Source: Pseudomonas vancouverensis
GTDB lineage: Bacteria; Pseudomonadota; Gammaproteobacteria; Pseudomonadales; Pseudomonadaceae
Reading direction: 5' to 3'
DNA: 32,986 bases
NCBI RefSeq assembly: GCF_004348895.1
Contig: NZ_RRZK01000004.1
Coordinates: 1 to 32,986 of the forward strand
The position numbers were made by a program, and so were the translations under genes. Positions 13,829 through 22,594 of the stretch are shown here, one piece after another. The notes below the pieces were generated by a model. That model had not been told where the DNA came from. It ran no database searches and worked only from the letters and a program-made list of their open reading frames with translations. The stretch's first letter is position 1. The number at the start of each line of letters is the position of its first letter.

Positions 13829-15136
13829 ATGCACACCTACAACAACAATTACTACACAGCGACGATGAACGCCACGGCTGAGCGGGCGGCGCTCACCCGT
13901 CATGTCCAGGCTGATGTGTGCATCATCGGCGCGGGTCTGGCCGGGCTGAGCACGGCCTGGGAACTACTGGCGCGAGGCCGTTCGGTGGTATTGCTCGAGG
14001 CCGGTCGCGTGGCCTGGGGAGCTTCCGGGCGCAACGGCGGCTTCGTCCTCCAGGGCTGGTCGGAAGGCTTGTCTGCCATCGAGCGGCGCTGTGGCCCTGC
14101 GACCGCCGCCGCGCTGTTCAAACTGTCCCTGGAAGGTGTCGACAGCGTACGCGACATGATCGCCCGCCATCGATTCACAGGTTGCGCAGCCACTCCCGGA
14201 AAGTTGAGTGTGGTTCGCTACGAGGATGGCGATAACCTCAAACGCGTGCGCGACAGGATGGCCAGGGATTTCGACTTTCACCTCGACTACCTGGATCGCC
14301 AGGCAGTGCAGGACAAGCTCAAGACCGAGCGGTACTTCCAGGCGCTGCGTGACAGCCATGGCTTCCACTTTCATCCCTTGAATTACTGCCTGGGCCTGGC
14401 CGGATTGATCGAGCGCAACGGCGGCATGATCCATGAACAGTCCGCCATGGTCAGCGTCGACAGCCGGGATGGCCGGCACCGGGTCAGCACCGATCGGGGC
14501 AGTGTCGACTGTGCCACTGTGGTGTATTGCTGCGGCGGTTACGGCGGACCCGAGTTCGGCAAACTGCACCGCGCGTTCCTGCCGATCGCCACCTACGCGG
14601 TGCTGACCGAGCCTCTGGGCGAGCGCCTGGCCGACGTCATGCGCACCACCGATGCCGTCGGCGATAATCGCCGCGCTTCGGACTATTATCGAATCGTCGA
14701 AGGTGACCGCCTGCTGTGGGGCGGACGCATCACCACGCGCAACCTGCAGGACGAAAAGCGCCTGGGACAGTTGCTGACCGCAGACATTCTCGACGTCTAC
14801 CCGCAATTGCGCGGGATCAGGATCGACAAAGCCTGGTCCGGGCTGATGGGTTATGCCCGGCACAAAATGCCGCACATCGGTCCACTCGGTAAGGGGCTGT
14901 GGGCGTGTACATCATTTGGTGGGCATGGTATGAACACCGCGCCAATCGGCGGCCGCGTCATCGCTGAAGCCATCTGTGGCGAGACCGATCGTTACCGCCT
15001 GTTCGACGCCTACGGCCTGCAATGGAACGGCGGCCCCCTCGGCCCGGCGGCGGCGCAAACGGTCTACGCGGGCCTGAAGCTGATGGACATGTTCCAGGAA
15101 ACCCGCTCGCAACGCAGGGCGACGCAAAACAACTGA
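13829..15136 (+). CDS. FAD-dependent amine/amino-acid oxidase, PuuB-like
   Basis: A 435-residue flavoprotein of the DAO family. VCIIGAGLAGLSTAWELL is the FAD-binding GxGxxG fold (Gly34, 36, 39) and VAWGASGRNGGFV the second conserved block. GYARHKMPHIGPLG and GHGMNTAPIGGRV are the C-terminal FAD contacts. The N-terminal NNNYYTAT resembles the start of gamma-glutamylputrescine oxidase PuuB, which supports ATG at 13829 rather than 13865. Such enzymes oxidise an amine with oxygen to an aldehyde or imine plus peroxide. No glutamylation enzyme is nearby, so the substrate is probably not glutamylputrescine. Placement after an ABC importer suggests it acts on the imported compound. Confidence 0.85.
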   Translation: MHTYNNNYYTATMNATAERAALTRHVQADVCIIGAGLAGLSTAWELLARGRSVVLLEAGRVAWGASGRNGGFVLQGWSEGLSAIERRCGPATAAALFKLSLEGVDSVRDMIARHRFTGCAATPGKLSVVRYEDGDNLKRVRDRMARDFDFHLDYLDRQAVQDKLKTERYFQALRDSHGFHFHPLNYCLGLAGLIERNGGMIHEQSAMVSVDSRDGRHRVSTDRGSVDCATVVYCCGGYGGPEFGKLHRAFLPIATYAVLTEPLGERLADVMRTTDAVGDNRRASDYYRIVEGDRLLWGGRITTRNLQDEKRLGQLLTADILDVYPQLRGIRIDKAWSGLMGYARHKMPHIGPLGKGLWACTSFGGHGMNTAPIGGRVIAEAICGETDRYRLFDAYGLQWNGGPLGPAAAQTVYAGLKLMDMFQETRSQRRATQNN

Positions 15137-15157
15137 AATCCCAGCGAGGTCAAGCAC

Positions 15158-15634
15158 GTGTTGATGGATGCGCAAAATCCCGGTCCGCTGTTCAACCTGA
15201 CGGAAAAGGACCGGCAACTGCTTGGCCTGTTGCAGACCAACGCTCGCGAACCCACTGCCTCACTGGCGCGTAAACTGGAAGTCTCACGGTCTTCGGTGCA
15301 AGAACGGATCGCCCGCCTGGAAAGAGCCGGTGTCATCACCGGCTACAGCGTGCGCATCGACCAGAACCGGATTCAGCAGACCATCAACTGCTTCACCATG
15401 ACCTCCTGCACCAACAAGAGCTACACCGACGTCATGACCTCGTTGCGCAAAATGGACGCAGTGCAGGCGGTGTACGCGGTCTCGGGTGAATCGGACTTCA
15501 TCATTCACCTCGCCACGCCAACCCTGAGCGAACTGAACGCCGAGCTCACCCGGATCAACATGATCAAGGGCGTGGCCCACACGGCGTCGCATATCGTCAT
15601 GGAGACGAAGTTCAGTCGCAAGTTGACCGTGTGA
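15158..15634 (+). CDS. Lrp/AsnC family regulator
   Basis: A 158-residue protein with an N-terminal helix-turn-helix (LTEKDRQLLGLL then PTASLARKLEVSRSSVQERI, residues 14-51) and a C-terminal RAM ligand-binding domain with AVQAVYAVSGESDFIIHL. The start is GTG at 15158 behind GAGG, or ATG two codons later. It follows the oxidase by 21 bases and ends at a strong terminator. The likely job is to sense the transported or oxidised amino compound and control this operon. Confidence 0.88.
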   Translation: MLMDAQNPGPLFNLTEKDRQLLGLLQTNAREPTASLARKLEVSRSSVQERIARLERAGVITGYSVRIDQNRIQQTINCFTMTSCTNKSYTDVMTSLRKMDAVQAVYAVSGESDFIIHLATPTLSELNAELTRINMIKGVAHTASHIVMETKFSRKLTV

Positions 15635-15687
15635 AGCGTTGAACGACAACGACTGAAATGCTGGCGTGACAGAGCAGCACCGATGAT

Positions 15688-15728
15688 AAAAAACGCCCGA
15701 TCGCTGCTGTGATCGGGCGTTTTTTTTT
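15688..15728. terminator. Bidirectional terminator between the two catabolic clusters
   Basis: A stem of about 14 pairs around ACGCCCGATC and GATCGGGCGT with an eight-base loop is flanked by A and T tracts. It separates the rightward lrp gene from the leftward doeD gene and can stop both. Confidence 0.92.
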
Positions 15729-15745
15729 GCAGGGAGCGAAAATAC

Positions 15746-17131
15746 CTAGCCGAGTATCTCGCTGGCCACCTGATCGATCGCGCCCTTGGTGATGTCGACG
15801 ATCAGATCGGCTTCCGCCTCGGTCAGGATCAACGGCGGTGCAAAGCCGAGAATGTCACCATGGGGCATCGCACGGGCAATCATGCCGCGTTCCAGGCATG
15901 CCGCCGAGACTTTCGGGCCGACCTTCAAGGCTGCATCGAAGGGCGTGCGCTGCTCGCGATCGGCCATGAACTCGACCGCTGCCAGCATGCCGTCACCGCG
16001 CACCTCACCCACCAGTGGATGGCCTTCGAGGGTTTCACGCAGCCGCCGATTGAGATAGGCGCCGACCTTGTCGGCATTGGCGGTGAGGTTTTCCCGCTCG
16101 AGGATGTCAAGGTTGGCCAGCGCCGCCGCTGCGCACAGCGGATGCCCGGAATAGGTCCAGCCATGGCCCATGGCGCCCTGCGACTCGGAGGCCTTTTCAA
16201 TGACATCCCAGACCTTATCGCCAACGATTACCGCCGACAATGGCGCGTAGGCACTGGTCAGGCCCTTGGCGGTGGTGATCAGGTCCGGGCGCATTCCATA
16301 GCGCTGGCTGCCCATCTTCGAACCCAGGCGGCCGAAGGCGCAGACCACCTCGTCGGCGATCAACAACACGTCGTACTTGTTCAGCACGGCCTGGATCGCG
16401 GCCCAGTAACCGGCCGGTGGAACGATGATGCCGCCTGTGCCCATCAAGGGTTCACCGATGAAGGCGGCAACGGTGTCCGGGCCTTCGGCGAGAATCATTT
16501 TTTCCAGTTCGTCGGCGCAGTGGCGCACAAACGCCACTTCATCCATGCCGCTCGGTGCCTTGCGATACCAGTGCGGGCAGACCGTGTGCTTGATGCCTTC
16601 GACCGGCAGATCGAAATGCTGATGGAAGGTTGCCAGGCCCGTCAGGCTGCCGGTCATGATGCCCGAACCGTGGTAGCCGCGATCACGGGAGATGATTTTC
16701 TTCTTCTGCGGGCGGCCCAGCACGTTGTTGTAGTAGCGCACCAGCTTGATCTGGGTTTCGTTGGCGTCGGAACCGGAGAGGCCGTAATAGACCTTCTTCA
16801 TGCCTTCGGGGGCCCAGTCGATAATGCGGCTCGACAGCTCGATGATCGCTTCGCTCGAGTGGCCCACATAGGTGTGGTAATAGGCCAGCTCCTTGGCTTG
16901 CTTGTAGATCGCATCGGCCACTTCCGTCCGGCCATAGCCAATGTTCACGCAATAGAGGCCGGCGAAGGCGTCGATCAGCTCGCGGCCTTCATGATCACGG
17001 ATGCGGATACCCGCAGCACCTTTGATGATGCGTCCCTTGAGTGCGCCGCTGGCGTGGTCGTGGGCGTGTGTCGAAGGGTGCATGAAGTGCGCACGGTCTT
17101 GTTCGAACAGCGAGTCGAGTTCCTGGTTCAT
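15746..17131 (-). CDS. doeD: Diaminobutyrate transaminase of ectoine catabolism (class III)
   Basis: A 461-residue PLP enzyme. ATG at 17131 is chosen over the longer frame to 17182 because AGGAG precedes it and it overlaps the doeC stop as ATGA. YYGLSGSDANETQIKL binds the cofactor phosphate, LIADEVVCAFGR holds the ring-binding Asp260 and TTAKGLTS the Schiff-base Lys289. Class III aminotransferases act on omega-amino groups. Here it should convert L-2,4-diaminobutyrate to aspartate 4-semialdehyde, the substrate of the neighbouring dehydrogenase. The assignment rests on context; close relatives use other amines. It is the last gene of the leftward ectoine cluster. Confidence 0.82.
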   Translation of the reverse strand: MNQELDSLFEQDRAHFMHPSTHAHDHASGALKGRIIKGAAGIRIRDHEGRELIDAFAGLYCVNIGYGRTEVADAIYKQAKELAYYHTYVGHSSEAIIELSSRIIDWAPEGMKKVYYGLSGSDANETQIKLVRYYNNVLGRPQKKKIISRDRGYHGSGIMTGSLTGLATFHQHFDLPVEGIKHTVCPHWYRKAPSGMDEVAFVRHCADELEKMILAEGPDTVAAFIGEPLMGTGGIIVPPAGYWAAIQAVLNKYDVLLIADEVVCAFGRLGSKMGSQRYGMRPDLITTAKGLTSAYAPLSAVIVGDKVWDVIEKASESQGAMGHGWTYSGHPLCAAAALANLDILERENLTANADKVGAYLNRRLRETLEGHPLVGEVRGDGMLAAVEFMADREQRTPFDAALKVGPKVSAACLERGMIARAMPHGDILGFAPPLILTEAEADLIVDITKGAIDQVASEILG

Positions 17132-18627
17132 GCGATGTCTCCTGAGAGCTGGCCTTGGAACTGGCCTTGATGGTGCAGGCAAAAGTATTTGGTTTCGACG
17201 AAGGCTTCGAAGCCTTCGGCGCCGCCTTCACGCCCCAGACCCGAGGCTTTCATGCCGCCGAACGGGATCGGGTGGCCGGTGAACTTGACGCCGTTGACAG
17301 CGACCATGGCGTGGTCGAGTCGGCGGATCAGCGGGTAGATAACGTCCAGTCGATTGGAACAAATGTAGGCGGCCAGACCGTATTCGGTGTCGTTGGCCAA
17401 CTCGACCGCCTGATCGAGACTGTCGAACGGCATCACTGCGGCAATCGGCGCGAAGTTTTCTTCGCGGTAAATGCGCATCTGCGGCGTGACATCCGCCAGC
17501 ACCGTCGGCTGATAGAACAAGCCACCCAGGGCATGGGTCTCACCGCCCACCAGCCGTCTGGCGCCCTGTTGCAGCGCGTCGGCGACACGTTCGGCAGTGA
17601 CATCGACCGCGGCCTGGTGCATCAACGGGCCGACATCGACCTGTTGTTCGCTGTCGCCGATCATGGCCGGGCCCACCCGCAACGCACGCACCGCCGTGGC
17701 AAATTGCTGGAGAAATGCCGGATACACAGAACGCTCGACCAGAATGCGATTGGCGGCGCAGCAGTCCTGGCCTGAGGTCTGGAACTTGGCAGCAACGGCG
17801 ACTTTCACCGCGTGCTCAAGGTCGGCATCGGCACAGACGATGAACGGCGCGTTGCCTCCCAACTCCAGGGCCACCTTTTTCACATCCTCGGCGGCGGCCT
17901 TGAGCACCAACTTGCCGACCCGGGTCGAGCCGGTGAAACTCACCGAACGCACGCGAGGGTCCTGCACCAGGGTTTGCATGCTCATCTGCGGTTCGCCCAA
18001 CACCACATTGAACACACCGGCCGGGAATCCGGCTTCCTCGGCGAGTTGCGCCAGGGCGAACGCCGAGTACGGTGTTTCATGGGCAGGCTTGATGATCACC
18101 GTGCAACCGGCAGCCAGGGCCGCAGCGGCTTTGCGGGTAATCATCGCTGAAGGGAAATTCCACGGGGTCAACAATGCGCAGACGCCGACCGGTTCCTTGA
18201 CCGTGCCCAGGTGCGCACCGGGAATGTGGCTGGGAATGTTTTGCCCGTACAACCGTCGGGCCTCTTCGGCGAACCATGGAATGAAGCTGGCGGCATAGGC
18301 GATTTCGCCACGGGACTCGGCCAGGGATTTGCCCTGCTCCAGGCTGAGGATCCGCGCCAGGTCTTCCTGATGCTCAAGTATCAATGCCGCCCAGCGCCGC
18401 AAAATGCCCCCGCGCACCTCCAGGCTTTGTTCGCGCCAATCGGCAAACGCGCGGTGCGCGGCATCGACGGCGGCGACTATTTGTGCCGGGTCGAGTAACG
18501 GCACATGACCAATCAGCTTCTGATCAGCCGGATTATGCACGGCAATGCTGTGGCCGCTGTCACTGTGCACCCAATGGCCATCGATGTAGCAAAGGGCCTT
18601 GAACAACAGTGGATGTTTGTAAGTCAT
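17128..18627 (-). CDS. doeC: Aspartate-semialdehyde dehydrogenase of ectoine catabolism (GabD-like)
   Basis: A 499-residue NAD(P)-dependent aldehyde dehydrogenase. ATG at 18627 is supported by GGAG and the usual N-terminus (HPLLFKALCYIDGHWV); the frame is open to 18759 but the extension is not coding in style. LTPWNFPSAMITRK binds the cofactor, ELGGNAP has the general base Glu255 and SGQDCCAANR the nucleophile Cys289. It resembles succinate-semialdehyde dehydrogenases; beside doeD it should oxidise aspartate 4-semialdehyde to L-aspartate. Its last four bases overlap doeD. A CTAGGGCA motif lies 31-44 bases upstream. Confidence 0.84.
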   Translation of the reverse strand: MTYKHPLLFKALCYIDGHWVHSDSGHSIAVHNPADQKLIGHVPLLDPAQIVAAVDAAHRAFADWREQSLEVRGGILRRWAALILEHQEDLARILSLEQGKSLAESRGEIAYAASFIPWFAEEARRLYGQNIPSHIPGAHLGTVKEPVGVCALLTPWNFPSAMITRKAAAALAAGCTVIIKPAHETPYSAFALAQLAEEAGFPAGVFNVVLGEPQMSMQTLVQDPRVRSVSFTGSTRVGKLVLKAAAEDVKKVALELGGNAPFIVCADADLEHAVKVAVAAKFQTSGQDCCAANRILVERSVYPAFLQQFATAVRALRVGPAMIGDSEQQVDVGPLMHQAAVDVTAERVADALQQGARRLVGGETHALGGLFYQPTVLADVTPQMRIYREENFAPIAAVMPFDSLDQAVELANDTEYGLAAYICSNRLDVIYPLIRRLDHAMVAVNGVKFTGHPIPFGGMKASGLGREGGAEGFEAFVETKYFCLHHQGQFQGQLSGDIA

Positions 18628-18657
18628 GGCGTCTACTCCAGTCCGTGTGCGTGGAAC

Positions 18658-18671
18658 CATGCTAGGGCAGC
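18658..18671 (-). promoter_or_regulatory. Candidate EnuR site upstream of doeC
   Basis: CATGCTAGGGCAGC shares the core CTAGGGCA with the sequence upstream of eutB. Relative to transcription it reads TGCCCTAG, the same orientation as the other two copies. Only the core is conserved, so this is the weakest copy. Confidence 0.35.
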
Positions 18672-18759
18672 CGAGCCTTGGAAAATTGGCGTTTGAATGG
18701 GGTGTTGCAGGAGGTTTTTTCTGATTGAGTGGGGGAAAACAGCGGCTTTTGCGGTGCAC

Positions 18760-19239
18760 TCAAGGCGCCTCAGGCAGTTCGGACGGCAAGGCGCCCACCG
18801 TCTTGATGATTTTGGTGACGATGTAGGTGAAGTAGCGCTCGATGCCCAGGTCCTCGAGCAACAGCTGGTCGATAAAACGCTGGTAATGGTCGATGTCCGC
18901 GGCCTGGATCATTGCCATGTAGTCGACACCGCCGCCGGTGGCATAACAGAACGCCACTTGCGGGGCGTCGCTCATGCGCTGCTCGAAGCGCCGCATGTCC
19001 TGCGCGGTGTGCCGGGCCAGAGTGATTTCCACCAGCACCTGCTGGCTCTTGAACACCGCTGCCCAGTCGATTTGCGCCCGGTAGCCCTTGATCAGACCGA
19101 GGGCTTCGAGCTTGCGTACCCGTTCCCAGGCCGGGGTCACCGAGAGATTGATCGCCTCGGCCAGGCTCGACTTGGTGATACGCCCGTCCTCGGCGAGGAT
19201 GCGCAGGATCTTCAGGTCATAGCGATCGAGTTTGTGCAT
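18760..19239 (-). CDS. Lrp/AsnC regulator of ectoine catabolism (DoeX/AsnC type)
   Basis: A 159-residue protein starts MHKLDRYDLKILRIL behind AGGAG. SSLAEAINLSVTPAWERVRKLE is the helix-turn-helix and the C-terminal half is the RAM domain (QVAFCYATGGGVDYMAMI). Ectoine loci of Halomonas (doeX) and Ruegeria (asnC) carry such a gene inside the catabolic cluster, where it works with EnuR or alone. The frame continues upstream to 19356, across the end of doeB, but that extension is not likely. It lies between doeB and doeC in the same direction. Confidence 0.85.
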   Translation of the reverse strand: MHKLDRYDLKILRILAEDGRITKSSLAEAINLSVTPAWERVRKLEALGLIKGYRAQIDWAAVFKSQQVLVEITLARHTAQDMRRFEQRMSDAPQVAFCYATGGGVDYMAMIQAADIDHYQRFIDQLLLEDLGIERYFTYIVTKIIKTVGALPSELPEAP

Positions 19240-19265
19240 GGGCCGAGAACTCCTGAATGATTGGG

Positions 19266-19281
19266 GCTCCCTTGCGGGAGC
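19266..19281. repeat. Short hairpin resembling a decayed REP-type element
   Basis: GCTCCC and GGGAGC pair around a TTGC loop between doeB and the Lrp gene, followed by a related GC-rich stretch (GGCTCGCTCCTGCCGAG). The pattern recalls the GGGAGCG-rich intergenic repeats of fluorescent pseudomonads. It could damp read-through from doeB. Confidence 0.4.
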
Positions 19282-19313
19282 GAAACGGCTCGCTCCTGCC
19301 GAGGGACGTTGGG

Positions 19314-20315
19314 TTACTCCAGTACCTCGGCGATGACCGCCAGGGTATCGCCACACTGCACCAGCCCCGGAAAGTGCCGTGCCGCCAGCAACCCCCGACG
19401 TGCCGCGCGGTACTCCACCGGGGCGACGCCACTGCGAGTGGCGTCATAAACGCGAGCGATCACTTCGCCCTGGTCCACGTGATCGCCCAGGTCGCGGCAC
19501 ATTTCCAGCAAGCCATCGTGTTCGCTGGCAATGAAGCAATCGCTGTCGGGCATGTCGAGCATGACCGACGGCGCTGTCTGCACCTCGCCCTCAAGAATCC
19601 CCGCATGCACCAACAGATTGCGCACGCCGCGCTCGGCAATCGCCACGCTGCGTGCCGACGACGAACCGCCGCCGCCCAGCTCCGTGGTGACAAAGACTTT
19701 GCCCTGGGACTCGGCGGCGGTGTCGTACATCGCCCCCGCATCAAGCTCGAGCATGCGCATGCTGTACGGCGCATTGAATGCACGCATGCCAGCCTCGCAA
19801 CGTGCCTGTTGCACCTTGTCCGGCAACACATGACAAGCGGCAAATGGCAGGAAATCCAGGGTGCGTCCGCCGGAGTGAATGTCCAGCACGATGTCGGCCA
19901 GGGGCAGCAGCGTGCGGGTGAAATAATCGGCGATCTTTTCCGTCACCGTGCCGTCGGGCTTGCCGGGAAAGCTGCGATTGAGGTTGCCCTTATCGATCGG
20001 CGATGTACGTTGCCCGGCGCGAAACGCCGGGGTGTTCATGAACGGCACGATAATCACCCGCCCGCGAACGTCGGCAGCCGAAAGGCTTTGCGCCAGTTTG
20101 CTCAGCGCCACCGGACCCTCGTATTCGTCACCGTGGTTACCGCCGCTGAGCAACGCGGTCGGGCCCTCACCGCGCTGGATCACGGTGATCGGGATCATCA
20201 CCGCGCCCCAGGCGGAGTCGTCCCGGGAATACGGCAACTTGAGAAAACCGTGCTGCACGCCTTCGCGGGTGAAGTCCAGGGTGGCACTGATCGGGTTGTC
20301 AGGCAGTTCACTCAT
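19314..20315 (-). CDS. doeB: N-alpha-acetyl-L-2,4-diaminobutyrate deacetylase
   Basis: A 333-residue zinc enzyme of the succinylglutamate desuccinylase/aspartoacylase family, also called EutE. Zinc ligands His61 and Glu64 lie in GGNHGDEYEG and His147 in LDIHSGG; the catalytic Glu212 is in TTELGGGG. It removes acetate from the open-ring product of DoeA, giving L-2,4-diaminobutyrate. Its start is three bases after the doeA stop, so the two are tightly coupled, as in other ectoine degraders. Length and motifs are complete. Confidence 0.92.
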   Translation of the reverse strand: MSELPDNPISATLDFTREGVQHGFLKLPYSRDDSAWGAVMIPITVIQRGEGPTALLSGGNHGDEYEGPVALSKLAQSLSAADVRGRVIIVPFMNTPAFRAGQRTSPIDKGNLNRSFPGKPDGTVTEKIADYFTRTLLPLADIVLDIHSGGRTLDFLPFAACHVLPDKVQQARCEAGMRAFNAPYSMRMLELDAGAMYDTAAESQGKVFVTTELGGGGSSSARSVAIAERGVRNLLVHAGILEGEVQTAPSVMLDMPDSDCFIASEHDGLLEMCRDLGDHVDQGEVIARVYDATRSGVAPVEYRAARRGLLAARHFPGLVQCGDTLAVIAEVLE

Positions 20316-20318
20316 GGT

Positions 20319-21509
20319 TCAATCCTTCACGAACAATTGGCGAGGCACATTGCACAGGGTTTCGACACCGGTGTCGGTGATCAGGATGCTCTCGGTGATT
20401 TCCAGCCCCCAGTCATCCATCCACAAGCCCGGCATGAAGTGAAAGGTCATGCCCGGTTGCAACACACTCGTGTCGCCGGGACGCAGGCTCATGGTGCGCT
20501 CGCCCCAATCCGGCGGGTAGCTGATACCGATCGGGTAGCCGCAACGGCTGTCCTTGTGAATACCGAACTTCTCCAGCACCTTGAAGAACGCCACGGCGAT
20601 GTCGCCGGTGGTGTTGCCCGGTTTGGCCGCTTCAAGCCCTGCGGCGATGCCTTCGACCACGGCTTTCTCGCCCTCGAGGAAATGCTGTGGCGGCTTGCCC
20701 AGGTAGATCGTGCGCGACAACGGGCAGTGATAGCGCTTGTAGCAACCGGCGATTTCGAAAAAGGTGCCGGCGCCCTTTTCGAACGGCGAATCGTCCCAGG
20801 TCAGGTGTGGCGCACTGGCGTCGGCACCGGTCGGCAATAGCGGCACGATGGCGGGATAATCGCCACCGTGACCATCGGCGCCAAGGATGCCGCTGCTGTA
20901 GATCTCGGCCACCAGCTCGTTTTTGCGCATGCCCGGTTCGATCCGTTCGAGAATCCGCCCGTGCATGTTTTCGACAATCCGCGCAGCGATGCGCATGTAG
21001 GCGATTTCCTGTGGCGACTTGACCGCCCGTTGCCAGTTCACCAGCCCGACCGCGTCGATCAGCGTGGCCTTCGGCAGGTTTTTCTGCAGCGACAGGAACG
21101 CGGCGGCGCTGAAGTAGTAATTGTCCATTTCCACGCCAATGGTCAGGCCATCCCAACCCCGGGCGCTGATGACTTCCCGCGACAGGTAGTCCATCGGATG
21201 ACGTTCGCGGGACTGCACGTAGAAGTCCGGGTAGCCGACGATGTTCTCGGCCTGCATGAACACCGTGCGCCTGGCACCGTTGGCGTCCTGGCCTCGACCG
21301 AACCACACCGGTTCGCCATCGCGGGCCAGCAGCACGCATTGATGAACATAGAACGACCAACCGTCATAGCCGGTCAGCCAGGCCATGTTCGACGGATCGG
21401 TGACCAGCAACAGCTCAATGCCCTGCACCTGCATGGCCGCTCGCACCTTGGCCAGACGCTGGGCGTATTCCTCCCGGGTAAACGGTAGATTGACGACTAT
21501 CTGAGACAT
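20319..21509 (-). CDS. doeA: Ectoine hydrolase (M24 peptidase family)
   Basis: A 396-residue enzyme, also called EutD, that opens the ectoine ring to N-acetyl-diaminobutyrate. ATG at 21509 has GAGAGGG before it and starts MSQIVVNLPFTREEYAQRL; the open frame to 21665 overlaps eutC and is rejected. The N-terminal domain (to about 160) is creatinase-like, the rest is a pita-bread fold. IAGCYKRYHCPLSRTIYLG and WGLEITESILIT are conserved; several metal ligands of true M24 peptidases appear to be replaced, as is known for ectoine hydrolases. It is followed at once by doeB. Confidence 0.92.
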   Translation of the reverse strand: MSQIVVNLPFTREEYAQRLAKVRAAMQVQGIELLLVTDPSNMAWLTGYDGWSFYVHQCVLLARDGEPVWFGRGQDANGARRTVFMQAENIVGYPDFYVQSRERHPMDYLSREVISARGWDGLTIGVEMDNYYFSAAAFLSLQKNLPKATLIDAVGLVNWQRAVKSPQEIAYMRIAARIVENMHGRILERIEPGMRKNELVAEIYSSGILGADGHGGDYPAIVPLLPTGADASAPHLTWDDSPFEKGAGTFFEIAGCYKRYHCPLSRTIYLGKPPQHFLEGEKAVVEGIAAGLEAAKPGNTTGDIAVAFFKVLEKFGIHKDSRCGYPIGISYPPDWGERTMSLRPGDTSVLQPGMTFHFMPGLWMDDWGLEITESILITDTGVETLCNVPRQLFVKD

Positions 21510-21565
21510 GCACAGGCCCTCTCTTGGATGAAGCCGGATAGATGACACACGGATGAAAAAACGCT

Positions 21566-22582
21566 TTAACTGCCGAACTGAAAACCCTTGCCGGCCGCGC
21601 GCGCGCGGGCAAACGCCAGGTTGGCCATGGCCGTGTCCTGGGCCCCGGTACCCGTGAGGTCGCACAAGGTGATCTGCTTGGCGTGAGTACGACCGGGCTG
21701 TTGCCCGGCCAGTACCTGTCCCAATTCGGCGAAGCCCGATTCGTCGCTGACCACGCCCGCCGTGAGGGCGTGATGCAGTTCGCCGAGGAGGCGCGTCTGG
21801 CTCAATCGATCTGCCACATAAAGGTCGACCTGCGCCAACGCACGGGGGCAGATTTCGTTTTTGTGTTCGGCGTCCGAGCCCATGGCGGTGATGTGCAGGC
21901 CCGGATGCAAATGACCCACATCGATCAGCGGTTCACGGCTCGGCGTGCAGGTGATCGCGATGTCGACTCCGGCCATGGCCTCGTCGATGCTTGCGCACGG
22001 TTTGACTGCCAGGCGGGTGTCGCGGGCCAGGTCTTCGCTGAAGGTTCGGGCCTTGGCGAAATCCCGTGCCCAGACCTGCACGCTGTCGATCGGCCGCACC
22101 AGACGCAACGCCTGCAGTTGCAAGGCGGCCTGCTCGCCAGCGCCGATCAATGCCACGCTGCGGCTGTCTTCCCGCGACAGCGCCCGCGCCGCCACGGCAC
22201 CGGCCGCTGCTGTACGCACCGCGGTCAGGTAACCGTTATCCAACAGCAAGGCATCCAGCAGACCGGTGCGTGCGGACAGCAACATCATCATGCCGTTGAG
22301 GCTGGGCAAGCCGAGTTGCGGATTGTCGAAAAAGCCCGGACTGACCTTGATCGCAAAACGTTCCAGTCCTGGCAAATAGGCGGTTTTCACGTCCACCTCG
22401 CCGTTATGCTCGGGAATGTCCAGGCGCAGGATCGGCGGCATCGCCACCGCAGCGGTCGCGAGCAGCACGAAGGCCTGTTCGATGGCTTCGATGCTGGGCA
22501 AATCCAGGGCCACACAGGCGCGCAGATCCGCTTCGTTCAACAAGGTGATGTCACTCATCAACGCGGCACTCCACTGAGTCAT
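21566..22582 (-). CDS. eutC: Ectoine utilization protein, ornithine cyclodeaminase family
   Basis: A 338-residue protein of the ornithine cyclodeaminase/mu-crystallin family. SVALIGAGEQAALQLQALR is the NAD(P)-binding motif, LLDNGYLTAVRTAAAGAVAA the conserved family block and ITAMGSDAEHKNEI the substrate-side segment. The ATG at 22582 lacks a ribosome site; the ATG eight codons later at 22558 has GGAG ten bases upstream and may be the real start. Together with EutA and EutB it is thought to convert 5-hydroxyectoine to ectoine. EutB is next to it but EutA is not in the window. Confidence 0.88.
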   Translation of the reverse strand: MTQWSAALMSDITLLNEADLRACVALDLPSIEAIEQAFVLLATAAVAMPPILRLDIPEHNGEVDVKTAYLPGLERFAIKVSPGFFDNPQLGLPSLNGMMMLLSARTGLLDALLLDNGYLTAVRTAAAGAVAARALSREDSRSVALIGAGEQAALQLQALRLVRPIDSVQVWARDFAKARTFSEDLARDTRLAVKPCASIDEAMAGVDIAITCTPSREPLIDVGHLHPGLHITAMGSDAEHKNEICPRALAQVDLYVADRLSQTRLLGELHHALTAGVVSDESGFAELGQVLAGQQPGRTHAKQITLCDLTGTGAQDTAMANLAFARARAAGKGFQFGS

Positions 22583-22594
22583 TAGGGTTGCAAT

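Noticed and set aside
15860..17170. A 436-codon plus-strand open frame opposite doeD
   Set aside because: The minus strand carries all class III aminotransferase motifs, so this is a shadow.
19257..20840. A 527-codon plus-strand open frame across doeB and doeA
   Set aside because: It lies opposite two well-supported enzymes and crosses their junction. Its protein has no recognisable domain and reflects GC-rich codon use on the other strand.
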